Assembly (NCBI RefSeq): GCF_005144585.1
Contig: NZ_SSMQ01000016.1
Coordinates: forward strand, 62,001 to 126,000
DNA length: 64,000 nt
Source of the DNA: Polyangium fumosum
GTDB taxonomy: Bacteria > Myxococcota_A > Polyangia > Polyangiales > Polyangiaceae
Reading direction: 5' to 3'
A program made the translations under genes and the position numbers. How positions within the stretch are numbered: position 1 is the stretch's first letter; every line of letters starts with the position of its first letter. Below, in pieces: positions 27,536 through 35,915 of this stretch. Under the pieces are notes generated by a model. The model saw only the letters and a program-made list of their open reading frames with translations. It was not told the origin of the DNA and did not search any database.

Positions 27536-28275
27536 GCGGGCGGCTCGCGGGGAAACGTTGCCTGGTGACGGGCGGCTCGCGGAACCTCGGCCGCGCGATT
27601 GCATTGGCCTTCGCGCGGGAAGGGGCGCGCGTGGCGTTCACGTACCACACGCGGGAGGATGCGGCCGAGGAGACACGGGCGCTGCTCGAAGCCGCGGGCG
27701 CTTCGCCGCTCGTGCTCAAGGGCTCGGTCTCGGACGCGGCGCACGTGGCGGCGGCGGTGAAGGCGGTGGAGACGGCGTACGGCGGCATCGACGTGCTCGT
27801 GAACAATGCGGCGCTGACGCAGGTCCTTCCGATCGCGCTCCTCGAAGAGGCGGAGTGGGACGCGGCGATGGACACGAACGTGAAGGGGCCGTACCTGTTC
27901 TCGCGCGCGGCGCTGAAATCGATGATCCGCGCGAAGAAAGGCCACATCCTGAACGTGGGCTCGTTCGGCGCGGACCGCGTGCTCGACGCGCCGGTCCATT
28001 ACGCGGCCTCGAAGGCGGCGCTCGTCGGGTTCTCCCTGGCGCTCGCGAAGGAGATCGGCCGGTATGGAATCGCGGTGAATTGCCTCGTCCCGGGCCTGCT
28101 CGAAACGGGATTGTCCGCGCGGCTGCCGAAGCACCGCGTCGAGAGTTACGTGGCGCAGGCGGCGCTGGGGAGGCTCGGGACGGTGGAGGAGGTCGCGGAT
28201 CTCGCGGCGTGGCTGGTGTCGGACGAGAACTCGTTCATGACGGGCGGGCAGGTCGTGATCGACGGGGGGCTCTGA
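27532..28275 (+). CDS. FabG-like SDR coupled to radical SAM gene (locus A)
   Basis: 247 residues; ATG at 27532 overlaps the previous TGA (ATGA) and has a GGGAGG ribosome-binding site. Full SDR set: cofactor loop VTGGSRNLGRAI, NNA in VLVNNAALTQ, catalytic Ser in LNVGSFGADR, YxxxK in HYAASKAALVGF, and the terminal GGQVVIDGGL. It should reduce a 3-oxoacyl thioester or a related carbonyl with NAD(P)H. It is the same length and close in sequence to the SDR at 49025, which is likewise coupled behind a radical SAM gene. Last gene of the locus A operon; the ACP gene lies convergent 13 bp beyond. Confidence 0.92.
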   Translation: MSGRLAGKRCLVTGGSRNLGRAIALAFAREGARVAFTYHTREDAAEETRALLEAAGASPLVLKGSVSDAAHVAAAVKAVETAYGGIDVLVNNAALTQVLPIALLEEAEWDAAMDTNVKGPYLFSRAALKSMIRAKKGHILNVGSFGADRVLDAPVHYAASKAALVGFSLALAKEIGRYGIAVNCLVPGLLETGLSARLPKHRVESYVAQAALGRLGTVEEVADLAAWLVSDENSFMTGGQVVIDGGL

Positions 28276-28288
28276 GTCGCCCCGTTCG

Positions 28289-28693
28289 TCACACCACCAC
28301 GCCCCGTTTCTTCGCTTCCACCATGTTCACGAACGTCTGCACCGAGAAGAGCCCCAGGATCTGCACGGCCCGAAGCCCCGGCTCGATGCGGTCCTTCGCC
28401 TCCGGCATCAGCTCGCGCAGCCGTTCGAGGCCCTTGTCGCTGACGACGCCGCCCGGCGCGAACTCCTCGTCGCTCATGTCGCCGCGCGCGGCCTTTTGCA
28501 TCTCGCCCCGCGTGATCTGGATGCCGAACGTCCGCTCGATCTTGAACACGATATCGAGGTAATCGAGCGACTCCGCGCCGAGGTCGGCCATGAGGAGCGA
28601 CTCGTTCTTCACCGCGGCCGGATCGAGGGCGAGCGCTTCGGCGACGATGAGGCGGACTTGCGCGGCGATCTCGGGGTCGTTGGCTTCGGACAT
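28289..28693 (-). CDS. Acyl carrier protein with C-terminal extension
   Basis: 134 residues. The phosphopantetheine motif is DLGAESLDYLDIVFKIERTF, with Ser42 as the attachment site. The first 85 residues match a type II ACP, and the rest (LRELMPEAKDRIEPGL, then LGLFSVQTFVNMVE) is an extension of about 45 residues ending in a helix. Extended ACPs of this form occur in secondary fatty-acid or polyketide lines rather than primary FAS. Convergent to the locus A SDR, and the only ACP found in the window, so it may serve both loci A and B. There are 19 bp between it and the aldo/keto reductase gene upstream. Confidence 0.87.
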   Translation of the reverse strand: MSEANDPEIAAQVRLIVAEALALDPAAVKNESLLMADLGAESLDYLDIVFKIERTFGIQITRGEMQKAARGDMSDEEFAPGGVVSDKGLERLRELMPEAKDRIEPGLRAVQILGLFSVQTFVNMVEAKKRGVVV

Positions 28694-28712
28694 CGCGCGT
28701 GATCCTACAAGA

Positions 28713-29669
28713 TCACCAGTCCCACATCAATCCGGGCGGCAGGGAATCCGAGACCCCCCGCCCGATCCGGTCGATCTCCGCGAGGTCCGAAGAGACGAGC
28801 GAGACGTCGCCGGCGCGCGCATTCTCCTTCGCCTGCGCCTCGTTCCTCGCGCCCACGATCGCGCACACGCCTTTTTGTGCGACGAGCCAGCCGAGCGCGA
28901 GATGGGCCAGCGTGACGCCGTTCCTCGCGGCGATCGGCCGGAGCGCATCGAGGGCCGCGAGCGCCTTCGTGAACGTCTCGCCCTTGAAGAGTCGGTTGTC
29001 CACGCGGTTGTCGCCCTCGGCGAAGACGTGCCCGCGCCCGAACTTGCCCGTGAGCAGCCCTTGGGCGAGCGGCGAATACGCGAGCACCGTGATCCCGTTC
29101 GCTTCGCAATACGAGAGCGTATCCTCCACCGCTTTCCGGAAGAACAGCGAATAACAAGGTTGCAAGCTGTCCACCGGGCCCACGCGGCGCGCGGCTTCGA
29201 GCTGCGATCGATCGAAGTTCGAGACGCCGATCGCCCGGATCTTCCCCTGCGCCTTCAAGTCCAGGAGCGCGCCCATCGTCTCCTCGATCGGCACCACCGC
29301 GCTGCCGAAGCTCCCGGCCGGCCAGTGGATCTGGTAGAGGTCGATCCGGTCCGTCCCGAGGTTTCGGAGCGATCGCTCGCACGCCTCGATCACCTTGGCG
29401 CGGCGCAGGTGGTTCCAGGACACCTTCGTCAAAATCACGATCCGCTCGCGCTCGCCTGCGAGTGCCTTCCCGAGGATACGCTCGCTGTGCCCGGCCCCGT
29501 ATTCCTCGGCCGTGTCGAACGTCGTCACGCCCGCGTCGAGGGCCGCCCGGTGCGCGGCGATCTGCGCGGCGTCGTCGATGCCGACCCACGACGCCTTGCC
29601 CGCCTGCCAGCCGCCGAAGACGACGGCGCTCACGTCAATCGATGTCGTCCCGAGCTTTTTGTGCTTCAT
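28713..29669 (-). CDS. Aldo/keto reductase
   Basis: 318 residues from the ATG at 29669. Catalytic tetrad visible: Asp in FDTAEEYG, Tyr in the same motif, Lys in VILTKVSW, and His in YQIHWPAG. NADPH-binding segments are IRAIGVSNF and a C-terminal VGARNEAQAKENA. TIM-barrel length and pattern fit the AKR family close to YhdN/Gfo-type bacterial reductases. The start overlaps the end of cutA by 35 bp. Substrate unknown; next to an ACP gene, but aldo/keto reductases are common general reductases. Confidence 0.9.
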   Translation of the reverse strand: MKHKKLGTTSIDVSAVVFGGWQAGKASWVGIDDAAQIAAHRAALDAGVTTFDTAEEYGAGHSERILGKALAGERERIVILTKVSWNHLRRAKVIEACERSLRNLGTDRIDLYQIHWPAGSFGSAVVPIEETMGALLDLKAQGKIRAIGVSNFDRSQLEAARRVGPVDSLQPCYSLFFRKAVEDTLSYCEANGITVLAYSPLAQGLLTGKFGRGHVFAEGDNRVDNRLFKGETFTKALAALDALRPIAARNGVTLAHLALGWLVAQKGVCAIVGARNEAQAKENARAGDVSLVSSDLAEIDRIGRGVSDSLPPGLMWDW

Positions 29670-30006
29670 CGCCTTCGTGCTCCCGCGTGCTCGTGTGTTC
29701 GTCGATCCAGGCGAGGAACTCCGGCAGGCCCAGGGCGATCGGCGTCGCCACGATCTGCGGGAGTTCGTAGGAATGGTTCGCCCGGACGAAGGCAACGATC
29801 GCGTCCCAGAGCGCTGCGCGCGAGAAGAGCGTCACGCGGTGCTCGGGGTGCGCGTGGATCGCGCCTCTCCAGCGGTAATGGCTGGTCGTGATCGGCTCGA
29901 CCTGGGCCGAGGCGGCGAGCCTCCGCGCGACGGCGGCCGCGCCGAGCGCCTCGGCCTCCTCGGCCGAGCGTGTCGTGATGTGGACGAGGATGTGGCCGGA
30001 TCGCAT
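29635..30006 (-). CDS. cutA: Divalent-cation tolerance protein CutA
   Basis: 123 residues. The CutA1 fold is clear: an N-terminal strand ILVHITTRSAEEAEALG, VEPITTSHYRWRGAIHAHPE with the conserved Trp-Arg-Gly, and HSYELPQIVATPI followed by FLAWIDEHT. CutA forms trimers and is linked to copper tolerance in E. coli, though its direct role is unsettled. The last 14 residues are charged and extend the usual 105-110 residue length; they overlap the start of the aldo/keto reductase gene in another frame. Confidence 0.92.
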   Translation of the reverse strand: MRSGHILVHITTRSAEEAEALGAAAVARRLAASAQVEPITTSHYRWRGAIHAHPEHRVTLFSRAALWDAIVAFVRANHSYELPQIVATPIALGLPEFLAWIDEHTSTREHEGDEAQKARDDID

Positions 30007-30009
30007 GGC

Positions 30010-30882
30010 TCAGCCCCCGGAATTCGGATCCCAGCAAATGCCTTCGATGCAGTAGTTCGTGGCGCAGTCGGTCGGGACCACGCAAGGCGAGCCGACCCCG
30101 CAGCCGGCGCAGCCGCCGCCGCAATCCAGGTTCGTCTCGCCGTGGTTCTGCTGCCCGTCCGTGCAATGGTTGACGCAGGTCGTGCCCACGCAGACCATCG
30201 TCCCGCCGCCGCAATGGGCGGTCTCCAGGCAACCCACGCAAGTGCCATTCCCGTCGCAGACGCCGGCGGGACAGGCGGTCCCGGCATTCCGAGGCGCGCT
30301 CTGCGGGACGCCCTCCATGCACGCGGTCGCGAAGCACGGGGACGGGGGCGCGGGCGGGTCGGCCGCGAACACCGTGACGGCCACGCCATTCGCGCCGCAG
30401 GCGGGCGCCATGCAATCGCCCGGGGTCGGATCGGGCAAGGGGGTGCCGGGGGGCGAGGCGTTCGTCACGCAGATCCCTTGCTGGCACGTGATCGGCGCGC
30501 ACGGGTGGGCCGGGCCGCTCTGGCACGCCATGTCGTCCATGCAGCCCAGGCATTTGCCCGCGCCGTCGCACCGGAGGAGCCCATCGAGCCCGCACGGTGA
30601 ATCCGCGGGGCGCGGCGTATTTCGGGGCGTCGTGCCCTCGCAGGCGTCCTCCGTGCATTCGTTCACGTCGGAGAGGACGTCGTCCGGATCCAGCTCGGCC
30701 ACGAGCTCGCCGTCCTTGCAGACCTCACGCTGGCAATCGGCGGGCGTCGTATCGTAGACCTCGCCCTCCTCGCAGGTCGCGAGGCGCAAATCCGACGCGA
30801 TGCCGAGCACGACCTGGCAACCCCCGAGCACGCCGAGGGCGACGAGGGGCGCGAGGCGGAAGAAGCGGGGCCTCATGCTCAT
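30010..30882 (-). CDS. Cys-rich lipoprotein
   Basis: 290 residues from the ATG at 30882, set by an ATGA overlap with the stop of the upstream gene. Signal with lipobox VLGGC, then more than 30 Cys in irregular short repeats such as CTEDACEG, CLGCMDDMACQSG, CVGCLETAHC and LDCGGGCAGCGVGSPC. These resemble the disulfide-rich repeat regions that decorate myxobacterial surface proteins, with no enzyme domain. It ends in NYCIEGICWDPNSGG. Encoded with a Tat-exported aldo/keto reductase lipoprotein, so both likely reach the envelope. Confidence 0.8.
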   Translation of the reverse strand: MSMRPRFFRLAPLVALGVLGGCQVVLGIASDLRLATCEEGEVYDTTPADCQREVCKDGELVAELDPDDVLSDVNECTEDACEGTTPRNTPRPADSPCGLDGLLRCDGAGKCLGCMDDMACQSGPAHPCAPITCQQGICVTNASPPGTPLPDPTPGDCMAPACGANGVAVTVFAADPPAPPSPCFATACMEGVPQSAPRNAGTACPAGVCDGNGTCVGCLETAHCGGGTMVCVGTTCVNHCTDGQQNHGETNLDCGGGCAGCGVGSPCVVPTDCATNYCIEGICWDPNSGG

Positions 30883-31877
30883 GCCTTGAAATAGGAATAT
30901 TCGTCGGCCCGCGGCGCGAGCCTCCGCTCGAGCGACGCGAGCGTCTCTTTCGTCTGCGGCGTGAGCGCCCGGCCAATGCCGAGGTTCTGGCGCACCTCGG
31001 CCGGGCTCTTCATGCCCACGATGACCGTGTCCGCGAAATGGGCGCCATACCCGATGAGCTCCTCGGGCGTCGCCGCGCCGTCCGCGAGGATCCGCCCCGC
31101 AGCCATGACCTTCATGCCGATCACGCCCATGCCGCGCCGCCGCGCCTCGGGCACGACGGTCGTCAAAAACGGGAGCCGCGCCGGATCGGCCGGGTTCACC
31201 GCGCAAAGCACGGTGTCGAAATCGTACCGCTGCATGGCCTCGACGAGGATGGCCGGATCGTGGTGCCCGGTGATCCCGACGAACCGGATCCGGCCGTCCT
31301 TGCGAGCCGCCTCGACGGCCTGGATCGCGCCGCCCTTGCTGAAGATCTCGTCGAGATCCTCCCGCGTGCGCAGGTCGTGGAGCTGCCAGAGGTCGAGGCG
31401 GCTGGTCCCGAGCCGCTTGAGGCTCTCGTCGAGCAGGCGCAAGCTCGCGTCGCGGCCCCGCTCGTGGGTCTTCGAGGCGAGAAAGACCTGATCCCGCGCG
31501 CCGGACGGCGCCTGCCGGAACGCCTCGCCATAATAATCGAGCGAGCCCGCGTAGGCCGGCGCGGTGTCGCAATACCGGACCCCGAGGCGCAGGGCTTCGA
31601 GGATCATCGGCACAGCCTCATGCTCGCGGTTCCACGTCCGCAAGATCCCCTCGCCGCCGAGCGACACGGGCTCGACGGGCGCGCCCGTGCGTCCGAGCGT
31701 CCGCGTGGCCGAAGGCGCCGACGCCCCAGGCGCCGGCAGCGCCGCAGAGGCCGGCGGTGTCGCGCTCGTCTCGCCCGCGCCCGCCGTGGTCCCGCTGCTC
31801 GTGGTTTTGCAGCCCGCCGCTGCCGCCGCCGCGGCCACGAATTTGAGCACGCCCCGCCTCGAAAGCTCGTCCGCCAT
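30879..31877 (-). CDS. Tat-exported aldo/keto reductase lipoprotein
   Basis: 332 residues. The N-terminus SRRGVLKFVAAAAAAAGC combines a twin-arginine motif with a lipobox Cys near 22, so the protein is probably exported folded and lipid-anchored. A Ser/Thr/Ala/Pro linker follows, then an AKR barrel: Asp and Tyr in CDTAPAYAGS, Lys in FLASKTHERG, His in WQLHDL, and IRFVGITGHHDP. Extracytoplasmic AKRs are uncommon because NADPH is cytosolic; the fold may hold another cofactor or act on sugars. Coupled by ATGA to the Cys-rich lipoprotein. Confidence 0.82.
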   Translation of the reverse strand: MADELSRRGVLKFVAAAAAAAGCKTTSSGTTAGAGETSATPPASAALPAPGASAPSATRTLGRTGAPVEPVSLGGEGILRTWNREHEAVPMILEALRLGVRYCDTAPAYAGSLDYYGEAFRQAPSGARDQVFLASKTHERGRDASLRLLDESLKRLGTSRLDLWQLHDLRTREDLDEIFSKGGAIQAVEAARKDGRIRFVGITGHHDPAILVEAMQRYDFDTVLCAVNPADPARLPFLTTVVPEARRRGMGVIGMKVMAAGRILADGAATPEELIGYGAHFADTVIVGMKSPAEVRQNLGIGRALTPQTKETLASLERRLAPRADEYSYFKA

Positions 31878-31954
31878 GGTTGCCCTCGCTCCACGAAAAG
31901 GATGGACCGGAACGACCGCCGCGGGAAGGCCTTCTCGACGGTCGAGGCCCCTCG

Positions 31955-32056
31955 CCGGGGTTTCACCCCGGGCCCGACCAGGGGCTCTTCGCCCCTGGAC
32001 CCGAACCAGGGCACAGCCCTGGACCGAGGGTGCATCGACCGCGATGCGGTCGATGC
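31955..32056. repeat. Cluster of four hairpins (REP-like mosaic)
   Basis: Four short inverted repeats in a row: CCGGGGT/ACCCCGG at 31955-31971, CCAGGGGC/GCCCCTGG at 31978-31998, CCAGGGC/GCCCTGG at 32006-32022, and GCATCGACCGC/GCGGTCGATGC at 32032-32056 (11 perfect pairs, 3-nt loop). They sit between the M20 peptidase stop and the start of the aldo/keto reductase gene, both on the minus strand. Myxobacterial genomes carry dispersed elements of this look. The last hairpin lies 20 bp downstream of the peptidase in... its upstream-gene sense it precedes the peptidase end, so a terminator role applies only to neighbouring transcripts and is uncertain. Confidence 0.7.
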
Positions 32057-32076
32057 AAAGGGGATGGGAGAGCGTT

Positions 32077-33441
32077 TTACTGGGAAAACCTGCGCACGAC
32101 GTCGAAGAGGACCTCGGTCCCCCATTTCAACCCGTCGACCGGGATGCGCTCGTCGTGGCCGTGGAAGAGGTCGGCGAAACGCAGGCCCTTCGGCATCTTC
32201 ACGGGGGAAAATCCGTACCATTTCGCGCCGAGCTGCGTGAAATACTTCGCGTCCGTGAAGCCCGGGATCATGTAGGGCACGACGGTGGCCCCAGGCTCGC
32301 GGTCGAGGATCGCCGCGCGGATCGTGCCAAAGAGCGGGGAATCGACGGGGTCGGTCGTGGTGGGCGGCGCGCTCTTCACGATCTCCAGGGAGACCTCGGG
32401 CCCGAGCACCGCGCCGAGCTCACGCAGGAAATCGGCCTCGGTTTGGCCGGGCAGCGTGCGCCCGTCGATCTCGGCCTCGGCGAAGCCGGGGATGACATTC
32501 ACCTTCGTGCCCGCGCGCAAGATCGTCGGCGACGCCGTGTTCGAGAGCATCGCGCCGAAGCTCCGCGCGATCATACGATCGGGCAAGGCGCGCAGGACGT
32601 GCGGCGCGATCGCAGGGTGGAGGAGCCGGCGCAGGAGGGCGCGCAGCGGCGCGGGTTGCTTGGCCGCGAGGCCGTCCACGAAATCACGGACGTAGGGCGT
32701 GACGTGCACGGGCAGCGGCGTTTCGCCGAGCCGCGCGATGGCGTCCGCGAGCTTGATGACGGCCGAATCCTCGCGCGGCATCGAGCCGTGCCCGGGTTCG
32801 CCGCGGACACGCGCGCGCACCCAGCAGAGGCCCTTCTCCGCGACCTGGATCGGGTAAAACGTGGCCTTGCCGAGGTGCAGCGTGTAGCCGCCGCTCTCGC
32901 CGATCGCGTATTCGGCGCGCACGAGGTCGGGGTGGTTCTCGACGAGGAAGCGCGAGCCGTAGTCGCATCCCGCTTCCTCGTCCGCGACGGCCGCGAAGAT
33001 GACGTCGCGGCGCAAGCGCGTCTTCTCGCGGGCGAGGCGCGTGAGGATCGCGACCGACATCGCGGCCATGTTCTTCATGTCGATCGCGCCGCGCCCCCAG
33101 AGGCAGCCGTCCGCGACGGCGCCCGAGAACGGCGGGTGTTTCCACGCCGAGGCCTCGGCCTCGACGACGTCGAGGTGCGCCGTGAGCAGGATCGGAGGCA
33201 GCTCGCCCGTGCCGCGCAGGCGCGCGACGACGTTCGCGCGCTCGGGCGCGCTCTCGAGGGTGATCGGTTCGAGCCCCGCGGCGGCGAGCTCGCCGGCGAC
33301 GACCTCCGCCGCGGCGCGCTCGCGGCCCGGCGGGTTCGTGGTGTCGATGCGGAGGAGCGTCTGGCAGAGTCGGAACGCGTGCTCGCCAAGCTCACGATCG
33401 GGCGTTTGCGGGGAGGGATCCTGCGCGGAAGCGGACGTCAT
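32077..33441 (-). CDS. M20-family metallopeptidase
   Basis: 454 residues from the ATG at 33441; an ATG at 33453 would add four. Metal ligands follow the M20 pattern: His89 and Asp91 in LTAHLDVVE, Asp121 in GRGAIDMKN, the catalytic Glu155/Glu156 pair in VADEEAG, and a C-terminal His in FHGHDERIPVDGL. The family includes carboxypeptidases and aminoacylases such as Pm20d1-type enzymes. No signal peptide, so cytoplasmic. Substrate (a peptide or an N-acyl amino acid) cannot be told. It faces away from the plus-strand sensory operon. Confidence 0.9.
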   Translation of the reverse strand: MTSASAQDPSPQTPDRELGEHAFRLCQTLLRIDTTNPPGRERAAAEVVAGELAAAGLEPITLESAPERANVVARLRGTGELPPILLTAHLDVVEAEASAWKHPPFSGAVADGCLWGRGAIDMKNMAAMSVAILTRLAREKTRLRRDVIFAAVADEEAGCDYGSRFLVENHPDLVRAEYAIGESGGYTLHLGKATFYPIQVAEKGLCWVRARVRGEPGHGSMPREDSAVIKLADAIARLGETPLPVHVTPYVRDFVDGLAAKQPAPLRALLRRLLHPAIAPHVLRALPDRMIARSFGAMLSNTASPTILRAGTKVNVIPGFAEAEIDGRTLPGQTEADFLRELGAVLGPEVSLEIVKSAPPTTTDPVDSPLFGTIRAAILDREPGATVVPYMIPGFTDAKYFTQLGAKWYGFSPVKMPKGLRFADLFHGHDERIPVDGLKWGTEVLFDVVRRFSQ

Positions 33442-33551
33442 GGCGGTGCGCATCCTATCAACCACGCGGCGCGAGGGTAGGGCTTTCCGACGGCCGTCTT
33501 GCCGAGCGCCTGCAAGAGCGCGTATCCTCGAACGGTACGAGGCGCGAGATC

Positions 33552-34121
33552 ATGCACGGCAAGAAATGGCGCATCAGCACGCTCTCGGACGTCGTATGGA
33601 TCGTGCCGCGCCTCGGCGGCGGCGCCGTGCCCGAGGGCGCGTCGTCCGTCGCCCGGGGGCTCGCCGCCTGGTTCGTCGATGGCTGGTTCCCGGACGAACC
33701 CCGCGCGCACGCCCTCGTCGCCGACATCACGGCCTTCCTCGCGGGGCCGCTCGGCGCGCGGGAAGGAGCCTCGTTCGCCGCGCAGCGCGCGCGCGTCCGG
33801 CGGGCGTTCGAGGCGGGCGAGCTCCGCGCGTTCAAGATGGAGATGCAGTTCGTCCTCGCGGCGGGCGGCCGCAAGGAGGAGCCGAAGGGCGAGAAGGTCG
33901 CAGCACGGGAGGAAAAGACCTGGTTCGGCATCGAGCTCGTGGACGACGACGATCCGCCGAAGCCCGTGCCGTTCAAGCGATACCGCGTCGAGCTGCCGGA
34001 CGGCGCGACGCGCGAGGGGATGCTCGACGCGGAGGGCCGGGCGCGCATCACGGGGATCGACCCGGGCCAATGCTCGGTCACGTTCCCCGATTTCCACGGC
34101 GAGGATTGGCGCCGGCTCTAG
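33552..34121 (+). CDS. Hypothetical protein with C-terminal carboxypeptidase-regulatory-like domain
   Basis: 189 residues from the ATG at 33552. The N-terminal 110 residues are helical and unrecognised. After a charged linker (EEPKGEKVAAREEK) a small beta-domain follows: WFGIELVDDDDPPKP, FKRYRVELPDGATREGML, DAEGRARITGIDPGQCSVTFPD. This beta-domain pattern is common on myxobacterial proteins associated with secretion or type VI effectors, where it acts as a structural module. It may head the sensory operon but is separated from the next ORF by only 14 bp. Confidence 0.7.
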   Translation: MHGKKWRISTLSDVVWIVPRLGGGAVPEGASSVARGLAAWFVDGWFPDEPRAHALVADITAFLAGPLGAREGASFAAQRARVRRAFEAGELRAFKMEMQFVLAAGGRKEEPKGEKVAAREEKTWFGIELVDDDDPPKPVPFKRYRVELPDGATREGMLDAEGRARITGIDPGQCSVTFPDFHGEDWRRL

Positions 34122-34135
34122 CCGGCAACGGAGAC

Positions 34136-34348
34136 ATGGGCGTGGGCAAGGAGCTCGTGCAGGTCGTGGAATTCGTTCGCGGGCGTGCCCGCGGGAGCGC
34201 CGTGGTGGAGCTGGCGCGGCTCAACTTGCTCGTCGGGCGCGCATTGTCGCGCAACGCCGAGTCGATCCCGGACGACCCGGAGCTCGTCGCGCGCGCGTGG
34301 GTCTGCGCGCGGGAGATCCTGGAACACGAAAGGAAGGCAAAACGATGA
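34136..34348 (+). CDS. Small hypothetical protein of the V4R/STAS operon
   Basis: 70 residues from the ATG at 34136, with GGAG six bases upstream. It reads as a short helical protein (ELVQVVEFVRGRARGSAVVELARLN in three helices). No known motif. Its TGA overlaps the next ATG (ATGA), which supports it as a real gene of the operon. Confidence 0.6.
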   Translation: MGVGKELVQVVEFVRGRARGSAVVELARLNLLVGRALSRNAESIPDDPELVARAWVCAREILEHERKAKR

Positions 34349-34863
34349 GCTTTCACCTCGCTCCGCAGGCGGACCTCGAGCGCGGCATCACCACGCTCGG
34401 CGGACGCCGTCTTGTGTTCCATTGTCACCATTACAACGTCTTCCTCCAGCGCACGATCGAGGACGCCCTGCAGGAGCGGGCGCCGAGGTTGCTCGTGGCG
34501 GCGGGGATGGAGGCCTCGCGCTCGATGCTGCAAGGGCGCGAAGGCGAGGCGCAGAGCGGCTCGGCCGCGCGCGTCTTGCAGCGCGCGGCGGACACGTTCG
34601 CGGCGCAAGGGTTTGGCCGGGTCGACGTCCGTCAGCTCGGCGAGGGCGGCGGGCAGGCGACGCTCGACCATTCACATTATGCGGTCGGCTGGGTCTCGCG
34701 CTGGGGCAAGCGGCCCGCGCCGGGGTGCTTCTTCGCCGCGGGGTTCCTCGCCGGCGCGGTCGCGGTCGCCTACCGCCTCGCGCCCGAGCGGGTCACGAGC
34801 CGGGAGGTCGAGTGCGTCGCCGCGGGGGATGAGCGGTGCTCCTTTCGCGTGGAGGTGTGGTGA
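34345..34863 (+). CDS. V4R-like (4-vinyl reductase domain) sensor protein 1
   Basis: 172 residues. The chain begins with a small region containing FHCHHYNVFLQRTIEDAL and ends with AVAVAYRLAPERVTSREVE followed by CVAAGDERCSFRVEVW. The C-terminal C-x6-C-x-F motif with preceding helix is typical of V4R domains, which bind small hydrophobic ligands or metals. The HCHH cluster near the N-terminus could supply more ligands. Coupled by ATGA to the gene before and by TGATG to a second V4R-like gene after. Likely a sensing subunit for the STAS protein at the end of the operon. Confidence 0.72.
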   Translation: MSFHLAPQADLERGITTLGGRRLVFHCHHYNVFLQRTIEDALQERAPRLLVAAGMEASRSMLQGREGEAQSGSAARVLQRAADTFAAQGFGRVDVRQLGEGGGQATLDHSHYAVGWVSRWGKRPAPGCFFAAGFLAGAVAVAYRLAPERVTSREVECVAAGDERCSFRVEVW

Positions 34864-35516
34864 TGGCCATTGACGAGCGCGTCATCGTCGAGACCGTCAC
34901 CGGAATGGGCCTCGCCGGCAACGAGGAGGGCCTCATCCCGGCGTTTGGTCTTTACCTGACGAACCATTACGCGGATTTCTACAACCGGATCTCGTTCGGC
35001 GTCCTCGGCGCGCTCGTCCGGGAAAACCCCGAGCTCACGGAGGACGCGGTCGCGCTTCTCACGGAAGCCGCGCATGTCTGCGCGTTCCACACGTTCGGCG
35101 GGATCATGTCGTCGGTCGAGTGGGACGCGCTCGTCCAGCCGATGATCGAGAGCCGCGAGGATTGGGTCCGCGGCATGATGGCGGTGGTGAACGCGTTCGG
35201 CTGGGGCCGTTTTCGCGTGGCCGAGCTCCTGCCCGACGAGCGGCTCGTCGTCGAGCTGCGCGATAGTTATGAGTCGTCCGGGTACCTCGAATCGTATCCG
35301 CGGACCGACGGGCCACGTTGCTTCCTGGCGAACGGCGGGATGGCGGGGCTCATGAACCTCGTCTACCAGGGCGACATCACGCGCAGGCCCGCGCTCACCG
35401 AGGAGCTTTATCGCGAGGTGTTCAGCGACCCGCGATCCTTCCGTTCCCGCGAGCGTCTTTGCGCCGCGAAGGGTGATTCGCACTGCGAGTTCGTCGTGGA
35501 GCGAATGCAGGGATGA
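34863..35516 (+). CDS. V4R-like sensor protein 2
   Basis: 217 residues. The N-terminal half is helical (GLIPAFGLYLTNHYADFYNRI). The C-terminal half holds a V4R-like end: FRVAELLPDERLVVELRDSYES, then FLANGGMAGLMNLVYQGDI and CAAKGDSHCEFVVERMQG, again C-x6-C-x-F. Paralogue-like to the preceding gene at its C-terminus, but with a longer N-terminus. Start and stop overlap both neighbours (TGATG before, ATGA after), so stoichiometric translation is expected. Confidence 0.75.
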   Translation: MAIDERVIVETVTGMGLAGNEEGLIPAFGLYLTNHYADFYNRISFGVLGALVRENPELTEDAVALLTEAAHVCAFHTFGGIMSSVEWDALVQPMIESREDWVRGMMAVVNAFGWGRFRVAELLPDERLVVELRDSYESSGYLESYPRTDGPRCFLANGGMAGLMNLVYQGDITRRPALTEELYREVFSDPRSFRSRERLCAAKGDSHCEFVVERMQG

Positions 35517-35905
35517 CAGCGGACGCCGGGCAAGACCGGCGGAGCGTCGCTTCGTACGGAGAGGTCCTCGACGTGGTCGACGTCGGCCGCGTGCGGCTCA
35601 CGCGGCGTTACGGCTGCATCCGGCGGGATCAGTTCGAGATCGTGACGAAGGAGCCATTTCCTTCGGCGTTTCGCGATTGGATCGCGTCGCGCGGGGAGCT
35701 CCGCGAGCGGCCCACGTTTTACGTGATCGAGGCGCCGGGCGCATTTCAGCTCACGGTCGCGCCGCGCGCGGGCCGCGCGATTCTGATGCCTCGCCTTGCA
35801 ACGGACCTCACGTGGCAAGCGCAAACCGCGCGCGAGATCGCCGAGGTCCTCGACGGCATGCTGAATCACGGCTCCTGCCTGGCAAACACGCGACAAGCGG
35901 GGTAG
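35513..35905 (+). CDS. Hypothetical protein of the V4R/STAS operon
   Basis: 130 residues, ATG at 35513 overlapping the prior TGA. Mixed alpha/beta with VLDVVDVGRVRLTRRYGCI at the start, FYVIEAPGAFQLTVAPRAGR in the middle and a C-terminal helix AQTAREIAEVLDGML. No recognised family. Position between V4R-like and RsbR-like genes implies a role in the same signalling unit. Confidence 0.65.
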   Translation: MTADAGQDRRSVASYGEVLDVVDVGRVRLTRRYGCIRRDQFEIVTKEPFPSAFRDWIASRGELRERPTFYVIEAPGAFQLTVAPRAGRAILMPRLATDLTWQAQTAREIAEVLDGMLNHGSCLANTRQAG

Positions 35906-35915
35906 AAGGGCCAAC

